The notes: generated by a model from the letters alone, not told the origin. Shown: positions 1 through 8,737, counted from the stretch's first letter. The stretch is DNA of 64,000 nucleotides from JBMOOG01 sp049324535 (GCA_049324535.1 JBMOOG010000019.1:211207-275206), one strand, 5' to 3'. A program made the numbers and translations.

Positions 1-340
1 CGCAAGGCACCATCAGCGAGATGACCAGCGCGCGGTCCTTGTAGTCGCGCTTGACCGACTTGATCTCGCGCAGGTTCACCTCGAGCGGGCGGTCGGTGAT
101 GAGTTCGATGTTGTTGATGCCGAGCACGCGGCGGTCGGCGCCGTAGACCACCCCGTAGCGCGGCCCGTTGACGTTCACGACCGGCGGCCCTTCGGACCCG
201 AGCGTCTTCCACACCACGCCGCCCCAGCCCGCCTCGAAGGCGCGCCGCACGTTGACTTCCTTGTCGGTCGGCGGCGCCGAGGCCAGCCAGAACGGGTTCG
301 GGGACTTGATCCCGATGAAGTTGGTTGAGAGGTCGGCCAT
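1..340 (-). CDS. preA: NAD+-dependent dihydropyrimidine dehydrogenase subunit PreA (N-terminal part, cut by window edge)
   Basis: The visible 113 residues start MADLSTNFIGIKSPNPFWLA and continue with AGWGGVVWKTLG and NGPRYGVV, the N-terminus of the FMN-binding, dihydroorotate-dehydrogenase-like subunit. In the family this subunit reduces uracil and thymine, the first step of reductive pyrimidine breakdown, together with PreT. Two ATGs are adjacent (343-341 and 340-338). The second sits about 5 bases after AGGAGG and is preferred. The catalytic centre and C-terminal 4Fe-4S region lie beyond base 1. PreT is on the same strand 790 bases upstream, with a DedA gene between. Confidence 0.92.
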   Translation of the reverse strand, partial: MADLSTNFIGIKSPNPFWLASAPPTDKEVNVRRAFEAGWGGVVWKTLGSEGPPVVNVNGPRYGVVYGADRRVLGINNIELITDRPLEVNLREIKSVKRDYKDRALVISLMVPC

Positions 341-428
341 CATGTCCTCCTGAAGCGGGGAAACGGTGAAGGGGCTCCGGCCGGCCCCAGGGCCGACCGG
401 ACGAAGGGATGCGGGGCGGGAACGCGGG

Positions 429-992
429 TCAGCCCCCCGCCAGCCGCGACCAGAGCCAGGCCGCGACCGAGGCCCCGATCTCGCCGGCCTTGGGCAGGAA
501 GAAGGCCCAGACCATGGCGCCCGGCAGGTTCGCGGCCTGAAAGCGCAGGAAGGACACCCGCGCCACGCCGGCGAGAAGGAAGACCATCGACGTCACCGGC
601 GCGAAGACGTGCCCGAGAAAGACCGCAGCGATCCCCCAGCGCTCGAACCAGCCGCGGGCGCGCTCCACGGGTCCGGGATGGCGGCCGAGAGGCCCCGCGC
701 TCAGGATCGCCGGGCCGACCGCATAGCCGACCCACCACGAAAGCGTCGTGCCGGCAGCCGCGCCCAGAACCGCCCCCAGCCAGACTGGGCCGAAGTCGAT
801 CGCCCCCGCCGCGACCAGCGCGCCCACGCCCACGAGCACCGCCGACGTGGGCACCACGAAGGACACGACCGCCAGCGACTCCATCGCGGCGAGAACCGCC
901 ACGACCCAGGGCGCCCAGACGCGGTTGCGCGACACGAAGTCGAGCAGCGCGGACGTCCAGCCCGCCATCGTCGGATCGGTTGTCAGATCCAC
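429..992 (-). CDS. DedA-family membrane protein
   Basis: A 187-residue polytopic protein with hydrophobic segments at about 25-60, 65-90, 115-145 and 150-180. The segment GHVFAPVTSMVFLLAGVARV matches the R/G-x-x-P gating region of DedA/SNARE-associated (VTT) proteins. The family moves lipids or couples to the proton-motive force, but the substrate here is unknown. The GTG at 992 is chosen because GGAGG lies 4 bases upstream. The in-frame ATG at 968 has no Shine-Dalgarno. The gene lies between preT and preA in the same direction, an unusual place for it, and may be co-transcribed with them. Confidence 0.85.
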   Translation of the reverse strand: MDLTTDPTMAGWTSALLDFVSRNRVWAPWVVAVLAAMESLAVVSFVVPTSAVLVGVGALVAAGAIDFGPVWLGAVLGAAAGTTLSWWVGYAVGPAILSAGPLGRHPGPVERARGWFERWGIAAVFLGHVFAPVTSMVFLLAGVARVSFLRFQAANLPGAMVWAFFLPKAGEIGASVAAWLWSRLAGG

Positions 993-1130
993 GCAACCTC
1001 CGGCCCGGATCCCCCGTCCGTGCTAGCCGGGGGGGGGCCGCGAAGCAAGCCTTTGGAAGGCGGCGCGCGGAGGCGTGCGCCGACGCGGGCGCCAAGGCGT
1101 GCGCGGGGGGGTGCGCGGGGAGGTGCGCGG

Positions 1131-2471
1131 TCATCCGGCGCCCGTCAGCACGGCGTGGATATCCTCGGCCGCGTCGCGGCCCTCGGCCACGGCGGTCACG
1201 GTCAGGTCCTCGCCGCCGGCCGCGCAGTCGCCCGCCGCCCAGACGCCCGGGACCGAGGTGCGGCCCGCGCCCGAGACGGCGATCTTGCGTCCGTCGAGCG
1301 CCAGACCCTCGGGCTGGCCCGCCAGGGTCTGGCCGATCGCCTTGAACACCTGGTCGGCCTTCAGCCGGAAGATCTCGGACCCGATCTTCAGCCCGTCTGG
1401 CCCCTCGGATGTGTAGGCGAACTCGATCTCGGCCACCGACCCGTTGCCATGAATGGCGACCGGCGCCGCGTTGTGGACGATGCGCACCCCGACCGAGGCC
1501 GCGTGATCCTGCTCGTGGCGGCTCGCGCTCATCGCGTCGCGGCCGCGGCGATAGACGATGGTGACGTTTTCGGCGCCCAGAAGCTTCGACTGCACGGCTG
1601 CGTCGATGGCGGTCATCCCGCCGCCGATCACCACCACGTCGCGCCCGACCGGCAGCCGCGACTTGTCGGGCGTCTGGCGCAGCTCGGCGATGAAATCGAC
1701 CGCATCGCGCACGCCCGCCCTGTCCTCGCCCGCGGCGCGCAGGGCGTTCACCCCCGCCAGCCCGATCGCCAGCAGCACCGCGTCATGGTCGCGCTTCAGC
1801 CCGTCGAGCGTCAGCCCCTGCCCCAGCGCGCGCCCGTGCTCGATCCGGATGCCGCCGATCTTCAGAAGCCAGTCCACCTCGGCCTGGGCGAAACCGCCCG
1901 GCGCCTTGTAGCTGGCGATGCCGTATTCGTTCAGGCCGCCGGGCTTCGGGCGTGCGTCGTAGATCACGACCTCATGCCCGTGCATGGCCAGCCGATGCGC
2001 GGCGGACAGGCCCGCGGGACCGGCGCCCACCACGGCGACGCGCTTGCCGGTGGCCGGCGCGCGGGTGAAGGGGTGCACCCCCGCCTCCATCAGCGTGTCG
2101 GTGGCGTAGCGCTGGAGCCGGCCGATCTCGACCGGCTTGCCCTCGGCGGCCTCGCGCACGCAGGCCTCCTCGCAGAGCTGTTCGGTGGGGCAGACCCGGG
2201 CGCACATGCCGCCCAGGATGTTCTGCGCGAAGATGGTCTTCGCCGCCGCCTCGGGCGTGCCCGTGGCGATCTGGCGGATGAACAGGGGAATGTCGATCGA
2301 GGTCGGGCAAGCCACCGTGCAGGGCGCGTCGTAGCAGAAGTAGCAGCGGTCCGCCGCCACCCGCGCCTCGTGCGGATCCAGCCGCGGCGCGATGTCGTCG
2401 AAGTTGCGCGCGTAGTCCTCGGGCGCGAGACGGCCGGCCGCGATGCCGGGCGTGAACTGGCTGTTGGTCAA
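1131..2471 (-). CDS. preT: NAD-dependent dihydropyrimidine dehydrogenase subunit PreT
   Basis: Glutamate-synthase-small-subunit-like flavoprotein that passes electrons from NADH to PreA. The N-terminal domain has the cysteine clusters CYFCYDAPCTVACP and CARVCPTEQLCEEAC for two 4Fe-4S centres. An FAD site (VVGAGPAGLSAAHRL), an NAD(P) site (VVIGGGMTAIDAA) and the final FAD motif (GVWAAGDCAAGGEDLT) follow. An open frame extends to 2600, but the TTG at 2471 (LTNSQFTPG) follows GGGAGG by 5 bases and gives a normal 446 residues. The extra upstream residues run into the intergenic promoter and are not family-like. It is divergent from accB. Confidence 0.93.
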   Translation of the reverse strand: MTNSQFTPGIAAGRLAPEDYARNFDDIAPRLDPHEARVAADRCYFCYDAPCTVACPTSIDIPLFIRQIATGTPEAAAKTIFAQNILGGMCARVCPTEQLCEEACVREAAEGKPVEIGRLQRYATDTLMEAGVHPFTRAPATGKRVAVVGAGPAGLSAAHRLAMHGHEVVIYDARPKPGGLNEYGIASYKAPGGFAQAEVDWLLKIGGIRIEHGRALGQGLTLDGLKRDHDAVLLAIGLAGVNALRAAGEDRAGVRDAVDFIAELRQTPDKSRLPVGRDVVVIGGGMTAIDAAVQSKLLGAENVTIVYRRGRDAMSASRHEQDHAASVGVRIVHNAAPVAIHGNGSVAEIEFAYTSEGPDGLKIGSEIFRLKADQVFKAIGQTLAGQPEGLALDGRKIAVSGAGRTSVPGVWAAGDCAAGGEDLTVTAVAEGRDAAEDIHAVLTGAG

Positions 2472-2522
2472 GACGACCTCCCTGGCTTGTTCTTTCCCGT
2501 CACGCTGCCACAGCCCTGTTTT

Positions 2523-2538
2523 TTTATCAAACGGTAAA
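2523..2538. promoter_or_regulatory. AT-rich dyad upstream of preT (possible operator)
   Basis: TTTATCAAACGGTAAA is an imperfect palindrome with TTTA/TAAA ends and a matched inner C/G pair. It sits in an AT-rich patch 52-67 bases upstream of the preT start, inside the divergent preT-accB gap, where the surroundings are very G+C-rich. The position suits a regulator of pyrimidine catabolism. No regulator gene is adjacent in the window, so the factor is unknown. Confidence 0.3.
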
Positions 2539-2695
2539 TTATCGAGCCGCCGGGGGCGCCGCTCCGGCCGTGACCCGGCGCCCATCTCGCGGCTTTCCAC
2601 GGCGCATCCCCTCGCGTATAAGCGTCGCGGACAGGCGCGAACGGGCGCAACAGCGACAACAACACCGCGCGCAGACAGGCTTTACCGAGGCTGAG

Positions 2696-3199
2696 ATGAC
2701 CAAGACTCCGCATGAGAACGACGTGGCCTTCATCCAGGCCCTTGCCGAACTGCTGAACCAGAACGACCTCGCCGAACTGAGCGTGAAGCGCGAATATGCG
2801 GAGAACGACAGCCTGAACGTGCGGGTGTCGAAATACCTGGCGCCGGCATCGGTGGCCTACGCACCGGCCGCGGCGCCCGCGCCGGCCGCCGCACCCGCGC
2901 CCGCCGCCGCTGCGGCGCCCGCGGCCAGCGCAGCCCCGGTCGCCGCCGCCGATCCGGCGTCGCATCCCGGCGCCGTGGCCTCGCCGATGGTCGGCACCGC
3001 CTACCTGTCGCCGGAACCGGGGGCCGAGCCCTTCGTCAGCCTCGGCACCCAGGTCAAGGAAGGCCAGACGGTGCTCATCATCGAGGCGATGAAGACGATG
3101 AACCACATCCCCGCTCCACGCGCGGGCACGGTGCGCCGGATCCTGGTCGAGGACGGCACGCCGGTCGAATACGGCGCGCCGCTGATGATCATCGAATAA
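2696..3199 (+). CDS. accB: Acetyl-CoA carboxylase biotin carboxyl carrier protein AccB
   Basis: Carries the biotin that AccC carboxylates and the carboxyltransferase (not in this window) then uses to make malonyl-CoA for fatty acid synthesis. The 167 residues comprise an N-terminal helical part (to about 60), an Ala/Pro linker of about 35 residues, and a biotinyl domain with the acceptor Lys133 in EAMKTMN. The ATG at 2696 follows GAGG by 5 bases. In-frame codons back to 2570 are not family-like. accC starts 13 bases downstream, so the two form an operon. Confidence 0.97.
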   Translation: MTKTPHENDVAFIQALAELLNQNDLAELSVKREYAENDSLNVRVSKYLAPASVAYAPAAAPAPAAAPAPAAAAAPAASAAPVAAADPASHPGAVASPMVGTAYLSPEPGAEPFVSLGTQVKEGQTVLIIEAMKTMNHIPAPRAGTVRRILVEDGTPVEYGAPLMIIE

Positions 3200-3212
3200 G
3201 GCGGGCCGCGCC

Positions 3213-4559
3213 ATGTTCGAGAAAATCCTCATCGCCAACCGCGGCGAGATCGCGCTGCGGGTGATCCGCGCCTGCAAGGAAATGGGCATCCGCACCGTCG
3301 CGGTGCATTCGACCGCCGACTCCGACGCCATGCATGTGCGCATGGCTGACGAATCGGTCTGCATCGGGCCCAATCCCTCGACGCAGAGCTACCTGTCGGT
3401 CCCGGCGATCATCTCGGCCTGCGAGATCACCGGCGCCCAGGCGATCCATCCGGGCTACGGCTTCCTTTCGGAAAACGCCAACTTCGTGCAGGCGCTGGAA
3501 GACCACGGCATCACCTTCATCGGCCCCTCGTCCGAACACATCCGGATCATGGGCGACAAGATCACCGCCAAGGACACGATGAAGCGGCTCGGCGTGCCCT
3601 GCGTGCCCGGATCGGACGGCGGCGTGCCCGACCTCGACACCGCGCGCCGGGTCGCGCGCGCCATGGGCTATCCGGTCATCATCAAGGCCACCGCCGGCGG
3701 CGGCGGGCGGGGCATGAAGGTCGCCCATGACGACGAAGCGCTGGAGATCGCCTTCCGCACGGCGCGCGCCGAGGCCAAGGCCGCCTTCGGCAACGACGAG
3801 GTCTACATGGAGAAGTATCTCCAGCGGCCGCGTCACATCGAGATCCAGGTCTTCGGCGACGGCAAGGGCCGTGCCGTGCATCTGGGCGAGCGCGACTGTT
3901 CGCTCCAGCGTCGCCACCAGAAGGTGTTCGAGGAAGCGCCGGGACCGGTCATCACCGCCGAGCAGCGCGCCCGCATCGGCAAGATCTGCGCCGATGCGGT
4001 GGCGGCGATCAACTACATCGGGGCCGGCACCATCGAGTTCCTGTTCGAGGACGGCGAGTTCTACTTCATCGAGATGAACACCCGCCTTCAGGTCGAACAT
4101 CCGGTGACCGAGGGCGTCTACGGCGTCGATCTGGTGCGCGAGCAGATCCGCGTCGCCGCCGGCCTGCCGATGGAGTTCCAGCAGGAGGATCTGGTTCCGC
4201 GCGGGCACGCGATCGAGGTGCGGATCAACGCCGAGAAGCTGCCGAACTTCGCGCCCTGCCCCGGCCGGATCACCCAGTATCACGCGCCCGGCGGACTGGG
4301 CGTGCGGATGGATTCCGCGCTCTACGACGGCTACACGATCCCGCCCTACTACGACAGCCTGATCGGCAAGCTCATCGTCTGCGGCCGCGACCGGCCCGAG
4401 GCGCTGGCCCGGCTCAAGCGCGCGCTCTCCGAGCTGATCGTGGACGGCATCGACACCACGGTGCCGCTCTTCCACGCGCTTCTGGCCGAGCCCGACATCC
4501 AGTCCGGATCCTACAACATCCACTGGCTGGAGAAGTGGCTGGAAAGCCACTTCGCCTGA
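3213..4559 (+). CDS. accC: Acetyl-CoA carboxylase biotin carboxylase subunit AccC
   Basis: ATP-grasp enzyme that carboxylates the biotin on AccB using bicarbonate and ATP. Full length at 448 residues: N-terminal KILIANRGEIALRVIRA, the glycine-rich ATP loop ATAGGGGRGMK at about 160-170, the catalytic segment FIEMNTRLQVEHPVTE at about 286-301, and EVRINAE with the bicarbonate/biotin-site Arg. AAGGCGGG precedes the ATG. It follows accB closely, and aat follows within 16 bases, so the three are probably transcribed together. Confidence 0.98.
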   Translation: MFEKILIANRGEIALRVIRACKEMGIRTVAVHSTADSDAMHVRMADESVCIGPNPSTQSYLSVPAIISACEITGAQAIHPGYGFLSENANFVQALEDHGITFIGPSSEHIRIMGDKITAKDTMKRLGVPCVPGSDGGVPDLDTARRVARAMGYPVIIKATAGGGGRGMKVAHDDEALEIAFRTARAEAKAAFGNDEVYMEKYLQRPRHIEIQVFGDGKGRAVHLGERDCSLQRRHQKVFEEAPGPVITAEQRARIGKICADAVAAINYIGAGTIEFLFEDGEFYFIEMNTRLQVEHPVTEGVYGVDLVREQIRVAAGLPMEFQQEDLVPRGHAIEVRINAEKLPNFAPCPGRITQYHAPGGLGVRMDSALYDGYTIPPYYDSLIGKLIVCGRDRPEALARLKRALSELIVDGIDTTVPLFHALLAEPDIQSGSYNIHWLEKWLESHFA

Positions 4560-4574
4560 CGCGCGGGGGCGGCG

Positions 4575-5207
4575 GTGCTGACCCCCGAGCGCATGCTGGC
4601 CGCGTACCGGCGCGGCAACTTCCCCATGGCCCGCTCACGCGACGACGAGTCGCTCTTCTGGGTTTCGCCCGAGCTGCGCGGCGTGTTCCACTTGGATAAT
4701 TTCCACATTTCGCGCTCTCTGGCCCGCGACATCCGGCGTGGAAATTATACACTTCGAACAAACAGCGCCTTCGGCCAGGTCGTTGACCTCTGCGCCGGCC
4801 GACCCGAGACCTGGATCAACCCCGCCCTGCACCGGCTCTATCGCCAGCTGCACGCGATGCACCACGCGCACTCGCTCGAGGTCTGGGTCGGCGACGATCT
4901 GGCCGGGGGTGTCTTCGGCGTGTCGCTGGGGGCGGCGTTCTTCGGCGAAAGCATGTTCTCGCGGCGCACCAACGCGTCGAAGATCGCCCTCGCCTATCTG
5001 GTGGACCGTCTGCGGCTCGGGGGGTTCCGGCTGTTCGACACGCAGTTCCTGACCAGCCATCTCGCCAGTCTCGGAGCGGTCGAGATCCCGCGCGAGGAGT
5101 ATCTGCGCCAATTGCGCCTCGCGGTGAACGAGCCGGCCGACTTCAACCGCGCGGGGCCGCCGCCCTCGCCTCAGCTGCTCTTGCAGCGCAGGACCCAGAG
5201 GTCGTAG
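4575..5207 (+). CDS. aat: Leucyl/phenylalanyl-tRNA--protein transferase Aat
   Basis: Adds Leu or Phe to the N-terminus of proteins starting with Arg or Lys, marking them for ClpS/ClpAP degradation (N-end rule). Family motifs present: AAYRRGNFPM near the start, VGDDLAGGVFGVSLGAAFFGESMFS in the GNAT-like core (about 102-127), and FDTQFLTSHLASLGA near 155. At 210 residues it is slightly short for the family but complete. The start is GTG at 4575, just after a G-rich Shine-Dalgarno. Its last 37 bases overlap the end of the convergent DUF2155 gene. Confidence 0.95.
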   Translation: MLTPERMLAAYRRGNFPMARSRDDESLFWVSPELRGVFHLDNFHISRSLARDIRRGNYTLRTNSAFGQVVDLCAGRPETWINPALHRLYRQLHAMHHAHSLEVWVGDDLAGGVFGVSLGAAFFGESMFSRRTNASKIALAYLVDRLRLGGFRLFDTQFLTSHLASLGAVEIPREEYLRQLRLAVNEPADFNRAGPPPSPQLLLQRRTQRS

Positions 5208-5590
5208 CGCGGATGGTCGAGCGCGTTCAGCGCCGGACTGGACGCGATCATCCAGCCGTCGAACACCGGCGCCGTCTGCGCCGGATCGCGGATGGTGAGA
5301 TGCGCGTAGGCGTTCGACGCCGGGTCGTCCACGGGATAGCGGCAGGCCGACACGGCGACCTCGAGCGGGCCGTAGCGGCCGGTGCCGCCGACCGGGATCT
5401 CGATGTCCATGGTCTGGCCCGACACCTTGTCGAGGCCGCGCAGGAAGACCGCCGAAGCCTCGGTCACGGCCGGAGCCACGGCCTCGGGCCGGGAGGTCGC
5501 TCCGGTCGCGCCACCGGTCGCATCCTGCGCCGGGGCCATGCCGGCCGTCAGGACAAGCAGGGCGGCGGCGCGCAGGGCGGGCGCGGTCAC
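5171..5590 (-). CDS. DUF2155 secreted protein
   Basis: A 139-residue exported protein with a signal peptide (TAPALRAAALLVLTAGMAPAQ) and a family core containing VFLRGLDKVSGQT, ISAC-like VSACRYPV, and a conserved end FDGWMIASSPALNALDHPRYDLWVLRC. The family is common in Alphaproteobacteria and often lies beside NDUFA12 and mlaD, as here. Its function is unknown, though the conserved cysteines suggest a periplasmic disulfide. The GTG start overlaps the mlaD stop by 4 bases (GTGA), so translation is probably coupled. Confidence 0.88.
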   Translation of the reverse strand: MTAPALRAAALLVLTAGMAPAQDATGGATGATSRPEAVAPAVTEASAVFLRGLDKVSGQTMDIEIPVGGTGRYGPLEVAVSACRYPVDDPASNAYAHLTIRDPAQTAPVFDGWMIASSPALNALDHPRYDLWVLRCKSS

Positions 5591-6075
5591 GGTGCCTCCG
5601 ACGTGCCGTCGCCGCCGGAAGCCGCGGCCGAGTCGGCCGCGCCACCCACGAACTTCATCAGGAGCTGCACCATGCTGACCGCGCCCTGAGTGTCCTCGAT
5701 CTCGCCGCCGGCGGCGAGAGCCGTCGGGCTTCCCCCCGGCTGGATCTCGACGAACGAGCCGCCGAGCAGCCCTTCGGAGGAGACGAGAATGGTGCTGTCG
5801 TCGGGAATCTCGATCCCGTCCTTCACCGTCACGGTGGCGTCGGCCATGTAGGTCTTCGGGTTTAGCGACAGGGCGGTGACACTGCCGATCTTGACGCCCG
5901 CCATACGCACATCGGTACCGATGGTGACCCCCTCGACCGACCGGAAGCTCGCGTGCAGCGGATACTGGCCTTCGCCGGTGCCGAAGCCCGCCGACCGGCT
6001 GGCGTAGATGGCAAAGCCGAGCGCAACCGCCAGGACCGCCGCCCCGGCCAGGATTTCCACCTTGCTGTCCGCCAT
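5587..6075 (-). CDS. mlaD: Outer membrane lipid asymmetry protein MlaD (MCE domain)
   Basis: Periplasmic lipid-binding subunit of the Mla phospholipid ABC transporter. The 161 residues hold an N-terminal membrane anchor (VEILAGAAVLAVALGFAIYA), then one MCE domain with GVTIGTDVRMAGVKIGSVTAL, SEGLLGGSFVEIQPGG and an acidic C-tail. MADSKVEIL at 6075 is the start because it falls 4 bases after the NDUFA12 stop. The longer frame would overlap NDUFA12. The mlaFEB genes are not in the window, so this is a detached mlaD as in many Rhodobacterales. Confidence 0.93.
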   Translation of the reverse strand: MADSKVEILAGAAVLAVALGFAIYASRSAGFGTGEGQYPLHASFRSVEGVTIGTDVRMAGVKIGSVTALSLNPKTYMADATVTVKDGIEIPDDSTILVSSEGLLGGSFVEIQPGGSPTALAAGGEIEDTQGAVSMVQLLMKFVGGAADSAAASGGDGTSEAP

Positions 6076-6079
6076 CCGC

Positions 6080-6454
6080 CTATTCCGGTTGCCAGGCTTC
6101 GTAGTCGCGCCGCACCACAGGGTCGGCACGCAGGATCGATCCGGGCGGGACATAGGCCGCCGGCGTTCCGGTCAGGTTTTCCTGATGCGGCTTTTCCCAG
6201 GACCGGTGCATCAGCGCCACCTCGGTCGGCGGCTGGTCCCAGGTGAAGTGCAGCCAGCCGTGCCAGTCGGGCGAGATGCGGCTGGCCTCGGATTCGCCGT
6301 TGTAGATCACCCAGCGCCGCTTGCCGTCGCGGGTCCGGTAGAAGACGTTGCCCTGCGCATCCTCGCCGACCTTCACCCCGCGACGCCAGGTGAAGAGCTG
6401 GGTGCCGAGCGTCTGGCTGTTCCACCAGGTGAGCAGGCGCAACAGGAATTTCAT
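6080..6454 (-). CDS. NADH:ubiquinone oxidoreductase accessory subunit NDUFA12
   Basis: Supernumerary complex I subunit (B17.2 family) found in Alphaproteobacteria and mitochondria. It is peripheral and helps assembly or stability. The 124 residues show the core DAQGNVFYRTRDGKRRWVIY, EASRISPDWHGWLHFTWD and the C-terminal QENLTGTPAAYVPPGS motif. It heads a minus-strand set with mlaD and DUF2155. GGAGGACATCC precedes the ATG. Confidence 0.95.
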   Translation of the reverse strand: MKFLLRLLTWWNSQTLGTQLFTWRRGVKVGEDAQGNVFYRTRDGKRRWVIYNGESEASRISPDWHGWLHFTWDQPPTEVALMHRSWEKPHQENLTGTPAAYVPPGSILRADPVVRRDYEAWQPE

Positions 6455-6697
6455 GGATGTCCTCCGGGATTCCGCGTCTTCTTATACCGCAGGCGCAGCC
6501 GAGGTCTAGGCCGCCCGGACGGCGCTGCGTCGTCACCGCCGGCGCGGCGTTGCGCTCTGCGTTCAGAGGGATCGTCGCACCGGAGCGGCCCCGCCCCGTC
6601 CCGGCCCTCGGGCCGAAGGGACCACGACCGCGGCCGGCCCGCGCGTCGCCGGACGTCCCGGAGGCCTCCGGCCGACCGGACCGGCGCGCCCGGACGA

Positions 6698-7963
6698 TCA
6701 GCCCGCCGTCTTCGATTCCTTCTTGGGTTCGGTATGCACCAGAAGCGGCTTCGCGCCGGCGGACACCGATTCCTCGTTCACCACCACCTCGGTGACGTCG
6801 GCCATGCCCGGAAGCTCGAACATGGTGTCGAGGAGGATGTCCTCCATGATCGACCGCAGGCCGCGCGCGCCGGTCTTGCGCTTGATCGCGCGCCGGGCGA
6901 TGGCGATCAGCGCGTCCTCGGTGAAGGTGAGCTTCACGTCCTCGAGCTCGAAGAGGCGCTGATACTGCCGGACCAGGGCGTTCTTCGGCTCGGTCAGGAT
7001 CGACACCAGCGCCGCCTCGTCCAGATCGGTCAGCGTCGCGATCACCGGCAGACGGCCGACGAATTCGGGGATGAGACCGAATTTCAGCAGGTCCTCGGGC
7101 TCGAGCTCCTGGAAGAGCTCGCCCACGCCGCGCGCGTCCGGGTCCTTGACCTGGGCGCCGAAGCCGATGCCCGAGCCCTTGTTGCGCTGGGCGATGATCT
7201 TTTCCAGACCCGCAAAGGCGCCGCCGCAGATGAAGAGGATGTTCGTGGTGTCCACCTGCAGGAATTCCTGCTGCGGGTGCTTGCGCCCGCCCTGGGGCGG
7301 AACGCTGGCCACGGTGCCTTCCATGATCTTCAGAAGCGCCTGCTGCACGCCCTCCCCGCTCACGTCCCGGGTGATCGAGGGGTTGTCGGACTTGCGGGTG
7401 ATCTTGTCCACTTCGTCGATGTAGACGATGCCGCGTTGCGCCCGTTCGACGTTGTATTCACTGGCCTGCAACAGCTTCAGGATGATGTTCTCGACATCCT
7501 CGCCGACATAGCCCGCCTCGGTCAGCGTGGTGGCGTCGGCCATGGTGAAGGGCACGTCGAGGATGCGAGCGAGCGTCTGCGCCAGCAGCGTCTTGCCGCA
7601 GCCGGTCGGGCCGATCAGCAGGATGTTCGACTTCGCCAGCTCGATGTCGCTCGCCTTCTGGGCGTGGTTGAGGCGCTTGTAATGGTTGTGGACCGCGACC
7701 GAGAGCACGCGCTTGGCGTGCTCCTGTCCGATCACGTAGTCGTCCAGCACCTTGCAGATGTCGCGCGGGGTGGGCACGCCGTCGCCCGACTTGATGCCGG
7801 TGGACTTGGTTTCCTCGCGGATGATGTCCATGCACAGCTCGACGCATTCGTCGCAGATGAACACGGTCGGGCCGGCGATCAGCTTGCGCACCTCGTGCTG
7901 GCTCTTGCCGCAGAACGAGCAGTAGAGTGTGTTCTTGCTGTCGCTGCCTGAATTGTTCGCCAT
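6698..7963 (-). CDS. clpX: ATP-dependent Clp protease ATP-binding subunit ClpX
   Basis: AAA+ unfoldase that delivers substrates to ClpP. It has an N-terminal zinc finger (C15, C18, C37, C40), Walker A GPTGCGKT near 120, Walker B IVYIDEVDKI near 180, an IGF-type loop (GSGIGFGAQV) for ClpP docking, and the C-terminal sensor 2 region KTGARGLRS. Length 421, as expected. AGAGGA lies 5 bases upstream of the ATG. It lies downstream of clpP with a 147-base gap that has its own promoter-like sequence. Confidence 0.98.
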   Translation of the reverse strand: MANNSGSDSKNTLYCSFCGKSQHEVRKLIAGPTVFICDECVELCMDIIREETKSTGIKSGDGVPTPRDICKVLDDYVIGQEHAKRVLSVAVHNHYKRLNHAQKASDIELAKSNILLIGPTGCGKTLLAQTLARILDVPFTMADATTLTEAGYVGEDVENIILKLLQASEYNVERAQRGIVYIDEVDKITRKSDNPSITRDVSGEGVQQALLKIMEGTVASVPPQGGRKHPQQEFLQVDTTNILFICGGAFAGLEKIIAQRNKGSGIGFGAQVKDPDARGVGELFQELEPEDLLKFGLIPEFVGRLPVIATLTDLDEAALVSILTEPKNALVRQYQRLFELEDVKLTFTEDALIAIARRAIKRKTGARGLRSIMEDILLDTMFELPGMADVTEVVVNEESVSAGAKPLLVHTEPKKESKTAG

Positions 7964-8018
7964 CGCTGTCCTCTAGCGGATCGGCCGCGTCAACCGACCC
8001 GGTCCGGCGTCATGAATA

Positions 8019-8062
8019 CTGCCCTTTTCGACAAGATTAGGGCAGCGTCGATCACATCACAA
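8019..8062 (-). promoter_or_regulatory. Possible clpX promoter and dyad in the clpP-clpX gap
   Basis: On the minus strand TTGTGA (8062-8057), 17 bases, then TAATCT (8039-8034) is a moderate sigma-70-type promoter upstream of clpX. Overlapping it, CTGCCCT (8019-8025) and AGGGCAG (8039-8045) form a 7-base dyad with a 13-base spacer that could be an operator or a leader hairpin. The match is only fair. Confidence 0.3.
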
Positions 8063-8110
8063 TGCCGAATTCCCGGAAAGGGTCGGCGCAAGCGGTCAGG
8101 CCCCCGGCGG

Positions 8111-8737
8111 TCAGGCACCGGCTTCGGCCGGGCGCGATTCCAGGATCTCGTCGATCAGGCCCCAGGCCTTGGCGTCCTCGGCCGACATGAAGTTGTCGCG
8201 CTCGAGCGCCGCCACCACCGTCTCGAGCTTCTGGCCGGTGTGCTTGACGTAGATCTGGTTGAGGCGGTCCTTCAGCTTCTGCGTCTCCTGCGCGTGGATC
8301 ATGATGTCCGTCGCCTGGCCCTGATAGCCGCCCGAGGGCTGGTGCACCATGATGCGCGAGTTCGGCAGCGAGAAGCGCATGCCCTTCTCGCCCGCGGTCA
8401 GCAGCAGCGACCCCATCGAGGCCGCCTGCCCGATCACCAGGGTCGAGACCTTGGGGCGGATGTACTGCATGGTGTCGTAGATCGAGAGCCCCGAGGTGAC
8501 CACGCCGCCCGGGCTGTTGATGTACATCGCGATTTCCTTCGAGGGGTTCTCCGCCTCGAGGAACAGCAGCTGCGCGCAGATCAGCGTGGACATCGCGTCG
8601 TGCACCGGCCCCGCAAGGAAGATGATCCGCTCCTTCAGGAGGCGCGAGTAGATGTCATAGGCCCGCTCGCCGCGCGACGTCTGCTCGACCACCATGGGCA
8701 CCAGGGTGTTCATGTAAAGATCGTAGGGGTCTTTCAT
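8111..8737 (-). CDS. clpP: ATP-dependent Clp protease proteolytic subunit ClpP
   Basis: Tetradecameric serine protease that degrades proteins fed by ClpX or ClpA. The catalytic triad is visible as Ser107 (GQAASMGS), His132 (IMVHQPSGG) and Asp181 (ERDNFMSA). Length 208 with the usual short N-terminal propeptide region. It is first of the clpP-clpX pair. The 171 bases upstream separate it from the divergent polyamine transporter operon. Confidence 0.98.
   Translation of the reverse strand: MKDPYDLYMNTLVPMVVEQTSRGERAYDIYSRLLKERIIFLAGPVHDAMSTLICAQLLFLEAENPSKEIAMYINSPGGVVTSGLSIYDTMQYIRPKVSTLVIGQAASMGSLLLTAGEKGMRFSLPNSRIMVHQPSGGYQGQATDIMIHAQETQKLKDRLNQIYVKHTGQKLETVVAALERDNFMSAEDAKAWGLIDEILESRPAEAGA

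Noticed and set aside
1012..1130. GTGCGCGG-rich stretch as a repeat array
   Set aside because: Irregular G+C-rich sequence without a consistent unit. Treated as ordinary spacer between DedA and preT.
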